DNA from: Campylobacteraceae bacterium
Lineage (GTDB): Bacteria; Campylobacterota; Campylobacteria; Campylobacterales; Sulfurovaceae
Direction: 5' to 3'
Assembly (NCBI GenBank): GCA_027081405.1
Contig: JALWKO010000049.1
Coordinates: forward strand, 1-64,000
DNA length: 64,000 nt
This document shows, piece by piece, positions 25,701 to 33,138 of the stretch (its first letter is position 1; each line of letters begins with the position of its first letter). The notes under the pieces are model-generated. The model searched no databases and had not been told where the DNA came from. It was given only the letters and a program-made list of their open reading frames with translations. A program made the position numbers and the translations under genes.

Positions 25701-27103
25701 TGGTGCGTATGAGAGAACACGCCCGCTTCCTGCGCCGAGCTGCCGAGACCGAGGGGGTGACTCTCGACGCCAAAGCCGCCGCCGAGATGGACCCCGAAGA
25801 GATCAAACGGGCCGGGTATGTCAAAGTAACCGGCCGCCCATACGGAGCGCTTAATGGCCAGTGGGTGAGGCGGGATGTTGCTGAAGACATCGGCCATACC
25901 TACAAGCAGATCACAGGAGAATACCGTAACGCCTGGAAGGTGTGGCGCTCCTACTACGGCACATTGAAAAAGAGCTTCACCGTCTGGAATCCGAGAGCCC
26001 ACTTCAACAACTTTGTAGGAAACCTTTTTCTGATGCACTTGGGAGGAGTGAATGCACACAAGCTCCCCGGCATTTTGAAAAAAGGGTATGCCCAGATTGG
26101 AGCGCTGAAGGATCTGGAGCAACTGGAGACCAAAAAGATTCTGCATGGCCTAAGCAAAGAAGAGGAGCGCAAGCTGACGCAACTCTCTCAAGAAGCCCGC
26201 TATGCCAAGGAGGCCAAAGGATTGGGCATCTTCGGACGCTCCCAGCTCAACGACATTCTGGCGGGGATGGATCGGAGCCCGGAGAAGGGAGGGGTGCTGC
26301 ATCGTATGGACACGCTGGCTCAGAAGGCATATCAGGCCGAGGACAACTTCAACCGTCTGAGCTTCTATGTCACTTTGCGTGAAGCCGGCAAGACGCCTGA
26401 ACGGGCTAAGGCAATGGTCGATATGCTGCTGCCGGATTATTCCCGGCCCCTGCCTAAAGGGTGGCGCTTTATGAGAGATTACGGCGTGGCCCCCTTCATT
26501 TCATGGGCCTATTACACCGTCCCCTCGATGATGAAAATGGCCAAGACCAAGACCGGGGCGCGAAAGCTGGCGACAGTCCTGGGCGCTTTGTCGGCGATGG
26601 AATATTTCGGTTCCGGCGAACAAGTGAGCCCCTTGGACAATCTGCCTTTCGTCAAAGGAGATAAGCCCCAGGATTTCAAGGGCAGGCGTTTCGTCTTTGG
26701 TCACGACGGATCACAGATGCACACCGTCAAGCTGGATACCGCTATACCATATATAGGGGTGGCCCAGGACCCCTACAACTTTGCCACGGGGCAGATCAGC
26801 GGTCCTATCCCCAATCTCCTCTATGCGATCCGGGGGCGCCGGCTCTATGACGGACGCCGAGTGACCTACCCCAACAAAAGCGTGGGAGATCAGGCTCTTG
26901 ACTGGGGCAAGTACCTCCTCAATCAGTACGTCCCGCTTCCCGCTCCTGTCAAAGACGGCCTTTCGCTGATCGACAGTGTGGTGAGAAGCAAGGAGAGCCG
27001 ACGGAAAAACAAAACCGTCGTGCCGAGATCAACGCTCCAGGAGCTTTTCAAAGCCGTCGGGATCAACACACTCTCCTACGACAAAGACAAAATCAGGCAT
27101 TAG
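22769..27103 (+). CDS. Giant polyvalent virion protein with probable PBECR-type nuclease domain
   Basis: The 1444-residue protein is the largest product here. Residues 5-29 hold a repeated KNRFLDIAVK; about 160-185 is Gly/Ala-rich (GGLIGGAAGGALAA) and may insert in membrane. Residues ~494-635 (HYQDFKKNFG, IGQVKTNPSRNWRHL, DPLFIVKK) resemble the phage-Barnase-EndoU-ColicinE5/D-RelE (PBECR) nuclease group. The coding DNA of this part is clearly AT-richer than its flanks. The C-terminal half is helical and ends in basic residues, like large polyvalent or ejection proteins delivered with phage DNA. The nuclease call is by pattern only. The phage B counterpart lies beyond the window. Confidence 0.65.
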   Translation: MANGKNRFLDIAVKRGTEPKNRFLDIAVKSDNSRRDTMPVEDYAEAIDNKSDTLGSFFKGFTHNFDDYAASVNKLLGMKEGAKYWERQRKINEVETSDHPISKFAGSVLLDPLNLVGGEAIKAGKIGKAIAQEAMTGAGNTVLHDYGDSSLTTEEKLQRALAGGLIGGAAGGALAAHIPSRLLKRGPKEAPDTHEALPTPAAPESAEHSAEAILQNPEAFGLGEAAAARRRAEAPKTEPETKAQEAPEASQGNPLYEYVIERARDRSAKDIRYGKRLEVASHFDYSHDGKEWGARIDPAIYSPNYEAEFLLTKGDVKKIEAGRITPEIEEKIRHDMQVMTEHPDWKEEGEAILSGKKPAPLDEVKLNEAGDLVGPDGVPIFANAGQNLAAGVGAGTVNALAGEYDPNRDFMSQIETKFLEGLAAGTLGTAAIRQLRHIAPESYERVRRAVLEHSYRDADGTIRLNANALESKYLRKGHGGERVNESALMREAVALPKPFKHYQDFKKNFGWSYESKYYYIDTPIGQVKTNPSRNWRHLTDNSHYDNRGYISGAFFETMKDPLFIVKKPYNGGWNTVFYKPFKDGKGKYHLGAFAVDDNGDLSQKTFYEIDNLKKIKDLIKVPDGNLLYYKYGDRPGVHPLKADSEPPHGQAVGKVGADERLNQPTPEGSPDYTPHAQSSAGKDATQIIPDNDNGVKIGTFAGSAPRFAPSESPRHSGNFDDLDRLAQERENKGWADIGEQSGLGDIAAIGREYFTDTFSGAYHAARDATHAAIQKEQDGIERLARALDELDEGSDRELHRYLTGQSDGAALSEPVRKLADAIRGRVDALGRELVDEGILSPEAFKEWEGVYLHRLYEPHFDPVKLIKRGFKVDTIHERGESLSTGDYNKAVSWLQKRGYLSDEQAKALKYDPQKSVKALTDYLDEAGITGALKEGKVSAQMLPGDRIKLRRDWSPSERQDMGEIDSAKLTVPETLSRLVRMREHARFLRRAAETEGVTLDAKAAAEMDPEEIKRAGYVKVTGRPYGALNGQWVRRDVAEDIGHTYKQITGEYRNAWKVWRSYYGTLKKSFTVWNPRAHFNNFVGNLFLMHLGGVNAHKLPGILKKGYAQIGALKDLEQLETKKILHGLSKEEERKLTQLSQEARYAKEAKGLGIFGRSQLNDILAGMDRSPEKGGVLHRMDTLAQKAYQAEDNFNRLSFYVTLREAGKTPERAKAMVDMLLPDYSRPLPKGWRFMRDYGVAPFISWAYYTVPSMMKMAKTKTGARKLATVLGALSAMEYFGSGEQVSPLDNLPFVKGDKPQDFKGRRFVFGHDGSQMHTVKLDTAIPYIGVAQDPYNFATGQISGPIPNLLYAIRGRRLYDGRRVTYPNKSVGDQALDWGKYLLNQYVPLPAPVKDGLSLIDSVVRSKESRRKNKTVVPRSTLQELFKAVGINTLSYDKDKIRH
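22787..22854 (+). repeat. Exact 23-bp direct repeat at the start of the giant gene
   Basis: Two identical 23-base copies (22787-22809 and 22832-22854) are 45 bases apart and encode the duplicated KNRFLDIAVK. The period keeps the frame (15 codons). It looks like a recent small tandem duplication. Confidence 0.8.
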
Positions 27104-27167
27104 CGACAAAACACCCTTTCATAGTGCCTTTCATTATAGATAGAGTGGCGTAAAAAAGGAGTCCGTT
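27103..27167 (+). promoter_or_regulatory. GCGACAAAAC element before the holin
   Basis: The short gap between the giant gene and the holin begins GCGACAAAAC and carries TATAGATAG about 32 bases on, then AAAAAAGGAG. The phage B capsid gap shows the same GCGACAAAAC-to-TATAGA spacing (33 bases). It is a candidate late promoter for lysis genes. Confidence 0.45.
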
Positions 27168-27584
27168 ATGGGAATGGTTGATTTTAGCCTCGGTGATGTC
27201 GGGGATGTCCTCGTAAAAGCGAGAGAGGCGATCACCGGAGAGGGGATCGATGATCCGGTGAAGAAGGCGGAAATTTCTCTCAAGCTGCAAGAGCTGGAGC
27301 AGGCGATCAACCTCGGACAGATCGAAGTAAACAAAGCCGAAGCGAAAAATCCGAATATCTTCGTGGCCGGGTGGCGTCCGTTTATCGGCTGGGTGGGTGG
27401 AGCTGCGCTTGCGTATAGCTTTATCATAGCCCCGACAGCGGTATGGGTCGCCGGGCTCAACGGTGTAGCGACTACTCTCCCGACGATCGATACCGGAGTT
27501 CTCTTCAATCTCGTTCTGGCGATGTTAGGCTTCGGGGGACTTCGCACCTATGAAAAACTCAAAAACGTTCAGGGGAACCACTGA
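27168..27584 (+). CDS. Holin, three-transmembrane family
   Basis: The 138-residue protein has a charged helical N-terminus (KKAEISLKLQELEQAIN) and then the 3TM holin pattern. GWRPFIGWVGGAALAYSFII is followed by a second and third hydrophobic segment, ending in MLGFGGLRTYEK. Holins open the inner membrane at the end of infection so that endolysin can reach the peptidoglycan. It stands last in the late operon of phage A, far from any endolysin in this window. In phage B the endolysin is in the early operon (37265-37990), and A may have the same split layout. Confidence 0.85.
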   Translation: MGMVDFSLGDVGDVLVKAREAITGEGIDDPVKKAEISLKLQELEQAINLGQIEVNKAEAKNPNIFVAGWRPFIGWVGGAALAYSFIIAPTAVWVAGLNGVATTLPTIDTGVLFNLVLAMLGFGGLRTYEKLKNVQGNH

Positions 27585-28009
27585 TGGAACTTGGATTCAA
27601 AGAGACCATCGAGGCCGTTACACTCGTCTCCGGTTGGGTAGCAGCTTTCACAACGGTCAGGGTAAAGACCAATCACATCATCGAATCGCTCAAACGAACA
27701 GAGCATGGCCACCGTGAAGCCGTGCAGCAGATCGAAACCACGCTCCGAAGAGAAAATGAGATGCTCAATGAGCGCGTGGATGAGAAAAAGAGGGCCTTTG
27801 ATGAGTTCAAAAAAAAAGTGGATAATGATATGGAGCGTCTGTGGGCAATGAGCCATCGATTCATTGAAGCGGCGGAAGCGGAAAAGAGGTTTGTTTTGAA
27901 GTCTGAATTGAAATTGATGATTGAAAAAGTGGATCTGCAATACAAGCATCTTGATGAGAAACTAGACTCACTGATTGCAGCGATTGCAGAGAGAAGTAAA
28001 TCGGAGTAA
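27584..28009 (+). CDS. Coiled-coil protein with N-terminal membrane segment, lysis accessory candidate
   Basis: The 141-residue protein starts with ATG overlapping the holin stop. Residues 10-24 (VTLVSGWVAAFTTV) are hydrophobic and could anchor it, and the rest is a charged coiled coil (REAVQQIETTLRRENEMLNERVDEKK). It may be an antiholin or spanin-like partner. The shape fits an inner-membrane spanin, but no partner lipoprotein is seen. It is the last gene before the attachment site. Confidence 0.55.
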   Translation: MELGFKETIEAVTLVSGWVAAFTTVRVKTNHIIESLKRTEHGHREAVQQIETTLRRENEMLNERVDEKKRAFDEFKKKVDNDMERLWAMSHRFIEAAEAEKRFVLKSELKLMIEKVDLQYKHLDEKLDSLIAAIAERSKSE

Positions 28010-28020
28010 AATTGTCAACT

Positions 28021-28053
28021 ACTGTAACCAAACTGTAACCAAACTGTCACCAA
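28021..28053. repeat. Three tandem 11-bp repeats, probable integrase arm sites
   Basis: ACTGTAACCAA occurs twice and ACTGTCACCAA once, head to tail at 28021-28031, 28032-28042 and 28043-28053, one helical turn apart. TGTCACCAAAAA at 28045-28056 recurs exactly at 28253-28264 on the other side of the tRNA fragment, inside the integrase gene. Repeats flanking an attachment core in this way are typical arm-type integrase binding sites. Confidence 0.6.
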
Positions 28054-28157
28054 AAATACCCGATTTTGCCCGATTTTCCGCTGTCACTTTTTATATTCGA
28101 TTAAGATTGCTTGGCTTATTTGGCCCTCAAATCATCCATTTTATGGGGGGGTTTCGG

Positions 28158-28203
28158 TGGAGCTGATACCCGGACTCGAACCGGGGACCTCCTGATTACG
28201 AAG
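28158..28203 (-). other. Attachment site: 3' fragment of tRNA-Thr(CGT)
   Basis: On the minus strand this reads as a tRNA 3' half. It has a CGTAA anticodon-loop end, then AATCAGG, the T-arm CCCGG-TTCGAGT-CCGGG, the acceptor strand TATCAGC, a discriminator T and CCA. The 5' side beyond the anticodon loop does not pair, so there is no whole tRNA. Phages that integrate in tRNA genes carry such 3' pieces to restore the gene. The integrase gene ends 30 bases away. It marks the junction of prophages A and B. Confidence 0.8.
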
Positions 28204-28232
28204 CCCACTAGACCCCATTTTGTGGGAGATTA

Positions 28233-29312
28233 TTATAGGCTGAAACTCGAAATGTCACCAAAAAGCTCAATATCGCGACTGATTTTCAGGTGTTCGTCGC
28301 GAATATAACGAGCGTAATTTTTCACGATCATTTCGGTATTTGCGTGCCCTACCATTTGCGCAAGCTCTAGCAATCCGACCCTTCCGCTTTTTAACATTGT
28401 CGTTATAAAAGTGTGTCGGGTTGTGTACTGCTTTCTGAACTCTATTCCAAGCTTATCGAGCACTCGTATCCAGCGCTTTCTTGTCGAGTGCGCTCCGTGC
28501 ATTATGCCACCGTCTTCTCCCGGGAAAAGATAGAGGCTTTTCGGGTTCGCTGCAAGTTGACGTTTCAGGTACGGAACGAGCGGGGAAAGTATCGGCACTT
28601 TTCTGACGCTAAACTCCGTCTTCGGTGTCGTTATTTCTCCGCGTGAAACCGCACGCTCGATGTGGATAACTCCGCGCTCCAAGTCGATGTCGCTTTTCAT
28701 CAGTCCATAGAGCTCTCCCGGACGCGCTCCGGTATAGAATGAGAGTGCCAAAAAGTTTTGGTACCAGCCATCTACCGCCCCGAGGATACTGCGAACCTCT
28801 TCTGGGGTGAACGGCTCAACCGTCTTTTTGACGTGCCTTCCTGTTTCTGCGAGCGACGCCGGGTTGCTGGCAATCTCTCCATAGCGAAGCGCTATTTTTA
28901 GTATCCCTGAGAGAGTAGAGAGGTACACTTTAGCAGTCCTCCAACTCGTCTCTTCGGCTTTTTCTTCAAGCAGCTCTTCGATCTCTCCAACCTTGATGGT
29001 GTCAACCGGGCGTTTCGGCCCGAGTCTTCGCTCCCACCAGATGACTCTAAGATTGACGTCGTGCCACGTTTTGAGGTGCTCTTTGGATTTGGTATACTTG
29101 TTGCCGTACCACCCCAACGGTTTAGACTTCACTGTTTCCTTGTCGATTTCGCCGCTTTCGATCTTGCGCTTTATCTCCGGGATCACCTGGCGCTTCAGCA
29201 TTTCCCTGTTGTACGGGTTGTCTTCGAGTTTCGTGCTGCGTTGCACCATCTTTCCCGCAACTTCGTACTTTATATAGAGCATTTTGCCCCGTTTGTATAT
29301 ACTGACTCCCAT
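28233..29312 (-). CDS. int: Tyrosine integrase (phage B)
   Basis: The 359-residue site-specific recombinase has an N-terminal arm-binding part and a SAM-like core-binding region (about 70-160). The catalytic domain shows Arg197 in GARPGE, Lys231 in TPKTEF, Arg299 in TTRHTF, His323 in VGHAN and the nucleophile Tyr333 in KNYARY. The first His of the usual HxxR box is Tyr296. It inserts and excises the phage at the tRNA-Thr fragment just downstream. The start at 29312 follows AGGAGGCAAAA. It is preceded by a small excisionase-like gene in the same leftward operon. Confidence 0.95.
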   Translation of the reverse strand: MGVSIYKRGKMLYIKYEVAGKMVQRSTKLEDNPYNREMLKRQVIPEIKRKIESGEIDKETVKSKPLGWYGNKYTKSKEHLKTWHDVNLRVIWWERRLGPKRPVDTIKVGEIEELLEEKAEETSWRTAKVYLSTLSGILKIALRYGEIASNPASLAETGRHVKKTVEPFTPEEVRSILGAVDGWYQNFLALSFYTGARPGELYGLMKSDIDLERGVIHIERAVSRGEITTPKTEFSVRKVPILSPLVPYLKRQLAANPKSLYLFPGEDGGIMHGAHSTRKRWIRVLDKLGIEFRKQYTTRHTFITTMLKSGRVGLLELAQMVGHANTEMIVKNYARYIRDEHLKISRDIELFGDISSFSL

Positions 29313-29351
29313 TTTTGCCTCCTGTGTGTGACAGGGAGAAACCGGGCACTA

Positions 29352-29570
29352 CTATAGTAGCACGGTTTCCAAAATCTTTGCCGCCTGCGGATCTAATACG
29401 GGCTCTCCTTTGAGCCATTTTTCCATTGCCTCGACGTTCCAGCGCGGGTGTGCTCCCGGTGCCTGCTCGTAGTGGACGCCCTTCGTGAAGCGGTGCTTGT
29501 TCTTTCTGAGCCAGTCGTAGGAGTAGCCCAGATGCGCCGCCATTTTCCCGGTGCTGAGGTATGCGTTCAT
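29352..29570 (-). CDS. Excisionase-like small DNA-binding protein
   Basis: The 72-residue protein opens with LSTGKMAAHLGYSYDWLRKNKHRF, a winged-helix or MerR-like DNA-binding pattern, followed by basic and aromatic residues. Size and location 39 bases upstream of int suggest an Xis or AlpA-type directionality factor. Its ATG overlaps the stop of the next upstream gene. A general HTH regulator remains possible. Confidence 0.65.
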   Translation of the reverse strand: MNAYLSTGKMAAHLGYSYDWLRKNKHRFTKGVHYEQAPGAHPRWNVEAMEKWLKGEPVLDPQAAKILETVLL

Positions 29571-29755
29571 TTCACGTCCTCCAGTTTGAGTTCATATTCC
29601 ACAAACATCTCACCGCCTTTGCGTGCAAGGCATTGACACTCAACGGTGAATCGCCCGTACCGCTTCCCGATCTCTTTGAGCCGGGTGGCATACGATGTGA
29701 TGTGGGATTTCCCGACAAGGAGAAGTCCGAAAGTCTTGTGGTTCCAGATATTCAT
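29567..29755 (-). CDS. Small hypothetical protein in the integration operon
   Basis: The 62-residue protein begins MNIWNHKTFGLLLVGKSHIT. The ATG at 29755 is chosen because GGAGGCACAACG precedes it and the upstream gene's stop overlaps it. An in-frame upstream ATG at 29812 lacks such a site. It is beta-rich with a Cys pair (ECQC). No family is recognised. Both neighbours overlap it by 4 bases, so it is expressed with xis and int. Confidence 0.6.
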   Translation of the reverse strand: MNIWNHKTFGLLLVGKSHITSYATRLKEIGKRYGRFTVECQCLARKGGEMFVEYELKLEDVK

Positions 29756-30237
29756 CGTTGTGCCTCCAGACATTTTATTTTGTCTTTCGCCCAGCGGTGT
29801 AGCCTCATACACCCAAGGCGCATTAGTTGTATGCGTTCTCCTTCAGTCAGTGGTATTGCATTTTTTCGTGCTTTCGCTTTTCTGACATCTTCTACAAAAG
29901 TAGTGCCATCATCCCATTCTTTTACGATGAGCAGCCCAGCATTTTCGGGAATATGCTCAAGCGCATATTCTTTCAGTAATTCCGGCACTGCGAAATAAAG
30001 GTATCTTATACGCTCGTCATTGTGTCCGTGCTTTTTCTTTTTGTCTGCCAAAATATCTGATTTAGATACTTTGATCTCAACCTCCGTGCAATACCCGCTT
30101 GGATAGCAAACAAGCATATCAACCTCATGGGAAAATCCGAGACCCCAATACACATTTGGCACTATGATATTTCGCCTGACGTTGAAATGTCTAAAAAGCG
30201 CTTCTTCTATATGTACTGTGGTAATTTTCCTGCTCAT
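29752..30237 (-). CDS. Putative PD-(D/E)xK nuclease (MmcB-like)
   Basis: The 161-residue protein has the core FSHEVDMLVCYPSGYCTEVEIKVSKSD. An Asp is followed about 14 residues later by ExEIK, the pattern of the restriction-endonuclease fold, and then Lys-rich DKKKKHGH. This resembles MmcB/DUF-type nucleases linked to DNA repair. It lies between ssb and the integration genes, so a role in recombination or defence is plausible (inference). The start at 30237 follows AAAGGAGGCATAACG. Confidence 0.55.
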   Translation of the reverse strand: MSRKITTVHIEEALFRHFNVRRNIIVPNVYWGLGFSHEVDMLVCYPSGYCTEVEIKVSKSDILADKKKKHGHNDERIRYLYFAVPELLKEYALEHIPENAGLLIVKEWDDGTTFVEDVRKAKARKNAIPLTEGERIQLMRLGCMRLHRWAKDKIKCLEAQR

Positions 30238-30250
30238 CGTTATGCCTCCT

Positions 30251-30730
30251 TTAAAAAGGTATGTCATCATCCGGCCCCATATCGGGCAGCGAGGGTTCGT
30301 TGGCGGGGCGCGGCTGCGGTTGTGGCTGCCTTGCGTTTGGCCCTTGCGGGGTCGTCGGCTGATTGTAGGCGGGCTGGCCGTGCTGGGCCCCTGCGTCCTG
30401 CTTCGGCTTGAAGGCCGCGTCTTCGATCTTTCCGACGTTGAGGATCACGGTGCTGCGCTTTTGGCCGTCGCGGGTTGTCCACTGCTCCTGCCGTAGCTCG
30501 GCGTTGATGAGTACGTTATCGCCCTTGCCGTAGCGCTTGATGATCCGCTCTGCCGTAGAGCCGAACGCTTTGGCGTTGAAAAAGCTGGTTTCGACGATCC
30601 AGTCGTTTGTCTGTTTATCTTTGCGGGAGTGGTTGACGGCGACGGAGAATGTCGCGATCGCCATACCTCCCTGGGTGTACTTCACCTCCGGGTCAGCCGT
30701 CAGCCTACCCGTCAGAATCACTATGTTCAT
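30251..30730 (-). CDS. ssb: Single-stranded DNA-binding protein
   Basis: The 159-residue protein has the OB-fold SSB signature: MNIVILTGRLTADPEVKYT at the start, then ATFSVAVNHS and WIVETSFFNAKAFG. A Gln/Pro-rich linker follows, and the acidic tip DDDIPF recruits partner proteins. It protects single strands during recombination and replication. The start at 30730 follows GAAAGGCAG and matches the family start; the longer in-frame ATG is rejected. It overlaps the upstream gene by 26 bases and belongs to the RecT/RecE recombination operon. Confidence 0.95.
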   Translation of the reverse strand: MNIVILTGRLTADPEVKYTQGGMAIATFSVAVNHSRKDKQTNDWIVETSFFNAKAFGSTAERIIKRYGKGDNVLINAELRQEQWTTRDGQKRSTVILNVGKIEDAAFKPKQDAGAQHGQPAYNQPTTPQGPNARQPQPQPRPANEPSLPDMGPDDDIPF

Positions 30731-31169
30731 TATCTGCCTTTCGTTTCTTGCGCCGGGGTGAGCGGCGTTGTTTGTTGAAAAAGGGCGATCCGGTGGGATC
30801 GTACCTTCGGGGGGATTTGCGAATGTCACGCAGGAACATTCCCCGACTGATGCCGCCCCGCTGTGTCTCCACCGGGGTCACGTCCGCGTGGATGTAACCG
30901 CCGACGAAGAGGTTGGTATCGAAAATGCCGGGCTCGACGAATACCGGGTCTCCGATGGCGTAGGCGATCTCCCGGAGTTTGCGCCGCTGCCACTGTGGGT
31001 AAAAAGGTTCGGCGTGATACTCTCCCCACTGGTTGATGAACTTGATGAGGAGATAGTCGCGCTTGGCTTCGTCGATCCGGTCGCCGACCTCGATGATCTT
31101 GAGTGTCTGCGGGCCGGGCCGTGCGTTGTAGACGATCTCGTCGTCAAGGTCTGTTACGTCAACGATCAT
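30705..31169 (-). CDS. Hypothetical protein in recombination operon
   Basis: The 154-residue protein has an ordered N-terminal domain (MIVDVTDLDDEIVYNARPGPQTLKIIEVGD, aromatic residues near 45-60) and a strongly basic tail (KSPRRYDPTGSPFFNKQRRSPRRKKRK). This could bind nucleic acid. It has an RBS (GGGGAGCCT) and overlaps ssb. By place and size it may be a DUF669-like recombination partner, but the sequence does not prove this. Confidence 0.55.
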   Translation of the reverse strand: MIVDVTDLDDEIVYNARPGPQTLKIIEVGDRIDEAKRDYLLIKFINQWGEYHAEPFYPQWQRRKLREIAYAIGDPVFVEPGIFDTNLFVGGYIHADVTPVETQRGGISRGMFLRDIRKSPRRYDPTGSPFFNKQRRSPRRKKRKADNEHSDSDG

Positions 31170-31195
31170 AGGCTCCCCTTTTTGGGGCCATTATC

Positions 31196-31399
31196 TCAGC
31201 CTTGCCCTTCGCCCGTCAACGGCTTTTCGTCGTCCTTGACCCTCTCGAAATACCGGTTGAACGTCGAGAGCTTGACGAAGTGGCGACCGTTGTAGTCGCG
31301 GACGACGACGTACTCATCTTCCGTGATCTTGACCACCTTGACGTGGCTGCGATCTCCTTGCTTGCGCCGGCAGGTCTCACCGATCTCGGGGAGTGACAT
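31196..31399 (-). CDS. Small beta-rich hypothetical protein
   Basis: The 67-residue product alternates hydrophobic and charged residues (SHVKVVKITEDEYVVVRDYNGRHFVKL), as in a small beta barrel of SH3 or OB type. It overlaps the RecT start region by 23 bases and has GGAGGCCGGAG in front. It may be an accessory of the recombination operon. No family is recognised. Confidence 0.55.
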   Translation of the reverse strand: MSLPEIGETCRRKQGDRSHVKVVKITEDEYVVVRDYNGRHFVKLSTFNRYFERVKDDEKPLTGEGQG

Positions 31400-32618
31400 C
31401 TCCGGCCTCCGCGTAGAATTGTTCGATCAGCGCCTGCACCCCGCCCGGGTCGGCGACGAACTCGTCGATGTTGTCGGCATCCAGTCCCGCCCATTTGGCG
31501 AAGGGCAGACAGTCGGGACCGCGCAGCCCCAGCTTGATGAACATCGGGTACTTGGCGACGACGGCATTGGAGATATCAAAGCCTCCCTGGGCCTGATGGG
31601 CCGCCGGGGGAGGAGCTTGAAGCTCCTGCTCCTCGGGGGCCGTGTCACTCATCGGTTCCGCTTCGGCCTCCTGCGGGGCTACGCTGCCGCCGGCTTCGGC
31701 ATACTCGGGAGAATGAGGATGGTGGCCTACGCCGTGGTACCAGTCGGCCCAGGCGGAGAGGTTTTCTGTGGCAAACCAGTTATTAACTTCCTCTTCGCTT
31801 CCCCGATGGAGTCCGACCTCGAGACAGAACTCTTTGACTTCGCTCTGTTTGAAGCCCGCTGCGACCAACTCGGGATAATGCTTGCTCACCCGCAGGGGCA
31901 TCCGTTTGGGGGCCGGGGCTGCCTGGACGCTATTTTGTGCCTCTACCCGCTCCGGCTCGACGACTTGCGCCTCTTGGACGGCAGGCTCCTTGGTAGGAAT
32001 GGCAGCCTTGGGCTCCTCGGCAGGCTTGGCGGTCTTCTGAGAGAGGATTTTGTTGAGGTCCTCGGCTTTTGCCGTGGCTTCTGCCTGCTCGGAGACCGCG
32101 ATATCCTCGGCCTCTCCCTCGACCCGCATTCCCATCAGGGCTTCGGGGGCGTAGAGGCGGGCGAACCACGCGGCGGCGCGGTACCGGGCCATCTGATCTT
32201 TCATCGACTTCCATTTTGCGTTTTTGTTCCAGCCCTCGGCCTGGATCAATGCGTCGTCGATCCAGGGGCCTGTGACCTTTTCTCCGTCGATGTAGGTATA
32301 GGCCCGCACACCCCAGGGATTTTCCCGCTCCTCGAACATTAGGGGCTTGTCGAACTTGCCGCTTTGATTGAGCAGTGCGATGGCTCCCTGGCCGGAGAGC
32401 TGGGGCGTGCCGTGGACGATGTAGAGCTGCTGGGCCAGCATCACCATCGGAATGCCGAGGTTCCGGCTCATCTCGTTGAGGATGAGGATGTCGCCGATAT
32501 TTTTGTAGCGCTGAGGCAGAATGGAGCTGGTGATGTAGGCTTTTGCCATTCTCTGTTCTAGCTCGAAGCGTTTTTCGATCATCTCCGCCGCCGCGTCCAT
32601 TGTTTGAAGCTGTCCCAT
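31377..32618 (-). CDS. recT: RecT-family single-strand annealing protein
   Basis: The 413-residue protein has a RecT-type core in residues 1-250, including ILNEMSRNLGIPMVMLAQQLYIVHG, GQGAIALLNQSGKF and the hallmark MARYRAAAWFARLYAPEALMGM. It should bind single-stranded DNA and anneal complementary strands made by the RecE-like exonuclease upstream. A long Ala/Pro/Glu-rich linker and a small C-terminal domain (VSKHYPELVAAGFKQSEVKEFC) are extra to the usual length. It lies in an operon with ssb and recE, as usual. RBS GAAGGAGGCATAAG. Confidence 0.82.
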   Translation of the reverse strand: MGQLQTMDAAAEMIEKRFELEQRMAKAYITSSILPQRYKNIGDILILNEMSRNLGIPMVMLAQQLYIVHGTPQLSGQGAIALLNQSGKFDKPLMFEERENPWGVRAYTYIDGEKVTGPWIDDALIQAEGWNKNAKWKSMKDQMARYRAAAWFARLYAPEALMGMRVEGEAEDIAVSEQAEATAKAEDLNKILSQKTAKPAEEPKAAIPTKEPAVQEAQVVEPERVEAQNSVQAAPAPKRMPLRVSKHYPELVAAGFKQSEVKEFCLEVGLHRGSEEEVNNWFATENLSAWADWYHGVGHHPHSPEYAEAGGSVAPQEAEAEPMSDTAPEEQELQAPPPAAHQAQGGFDISNAVVAKYPMFIKLGLRGPDCLPFAKWAGLDADNIDEFVADPGGVQALIEQFYAEAGDVTPRDR

Positions 32619-32619
32619 C

Positions 32620-32922
32620 TTATGCCTCCTTCTCTACCGGAATAAAATTTTTTGCGATTGCCCCGACGACGCTCCAGATTTCATCCTTCGCTCTTTCGTA
32701 GGCAATGTTGTTGCCGATCTCTTCGACGTCATTCAGAGGATCAAGCACCTGCGCATAACCGACTACCTCGTGACCGGACGGCAACTCAATAACACACACG
32801 CGGGTGCAACTACCGAGTTTTGCGTAATGCGTTGTTGATTTATCTGCTACGGCGTCGATAAAATTTTTTGAAATTTTCCCGCCATTGACTTCCAGTTCTT
32901 TTTTGATGTCGTCGATAAACAT
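32620..32922 (-). CDS. Gp49-family (N4 gp49 / Sf6 gp66-like) protein
   Basis: The 100-residue protein shows the Gp49 pattern: KSTTHY-KLGSCTRVCVIELPSGHEVVGYAQVLDPLN, then EIGNNIAYERAKDEIWSVVGA. Members are common in phage early operons beside recombination genes, and their function is unknown. The gene sits 1 base before recT and has GGAGGCATAAG ahead of it. Confidence 0.8.
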   Translation of the reverse strand: MFIDDIKKELEVNGGKISKNFIDAVADKSTTHYAKLGSCTRVCVIELPSGHEVVGYAQVLDPLNDVEEIGNNIAYERAKDEIWSVVGAIAKNFIPVEKEA

Positions 32923-32923
32923 C

Positions 32924-33109
32924 TTATGCCTCCATTGTGAGTTTTTTGATCTCGGTGATCTCTTTCTTGATCTCCGTGAGTGTTTTGCGGGCGCGTTTGG
33001 CCGCGCTTTTGCTGCCGTAGGTGCCTGAGACGGCTTTTTTCAAGTCGTCTTTGGCGGCCTCCAGCTTTTCGATGAACTCTTCGATTCTTTCGATGGCTTG
33101 CTCTTTCAT
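32924..33109 (-). CDS. Small coiled-coil protein
   Basis: The 61-residue, Lys/Glu-rich product (IERIEEFIEKLEAAKDDLKKA) is all helical, with a basic middle (SKSAAKRARKTL). Start at 33109 has AAAAGGAG in good position. An alternative ATG at 33142 would add 11 residues and overlaps the stop of a 26-codon ORF (ATGA). It lies in the recombination operon; a recombination cofactor is possible. Confidence 0.6.
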   Translation of the reverse strand: MKEQAIERIEEFIEKLEAAKDDLKKAVSGTYGSKSAAKRARKTLTEIKKEITEIKKLTMEA

Positions 33110-33138
33110 TTCGATCTCCTTTTGTGTGAGTTTGATTG

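Noticed and set aside
28158..28203. A functional tRNA-Thr gene
   Set aside because: Only the 3' part is tRNA-like. The sequence 5' of the anticodon loop does not pair, so it is an attachment-site fragment.
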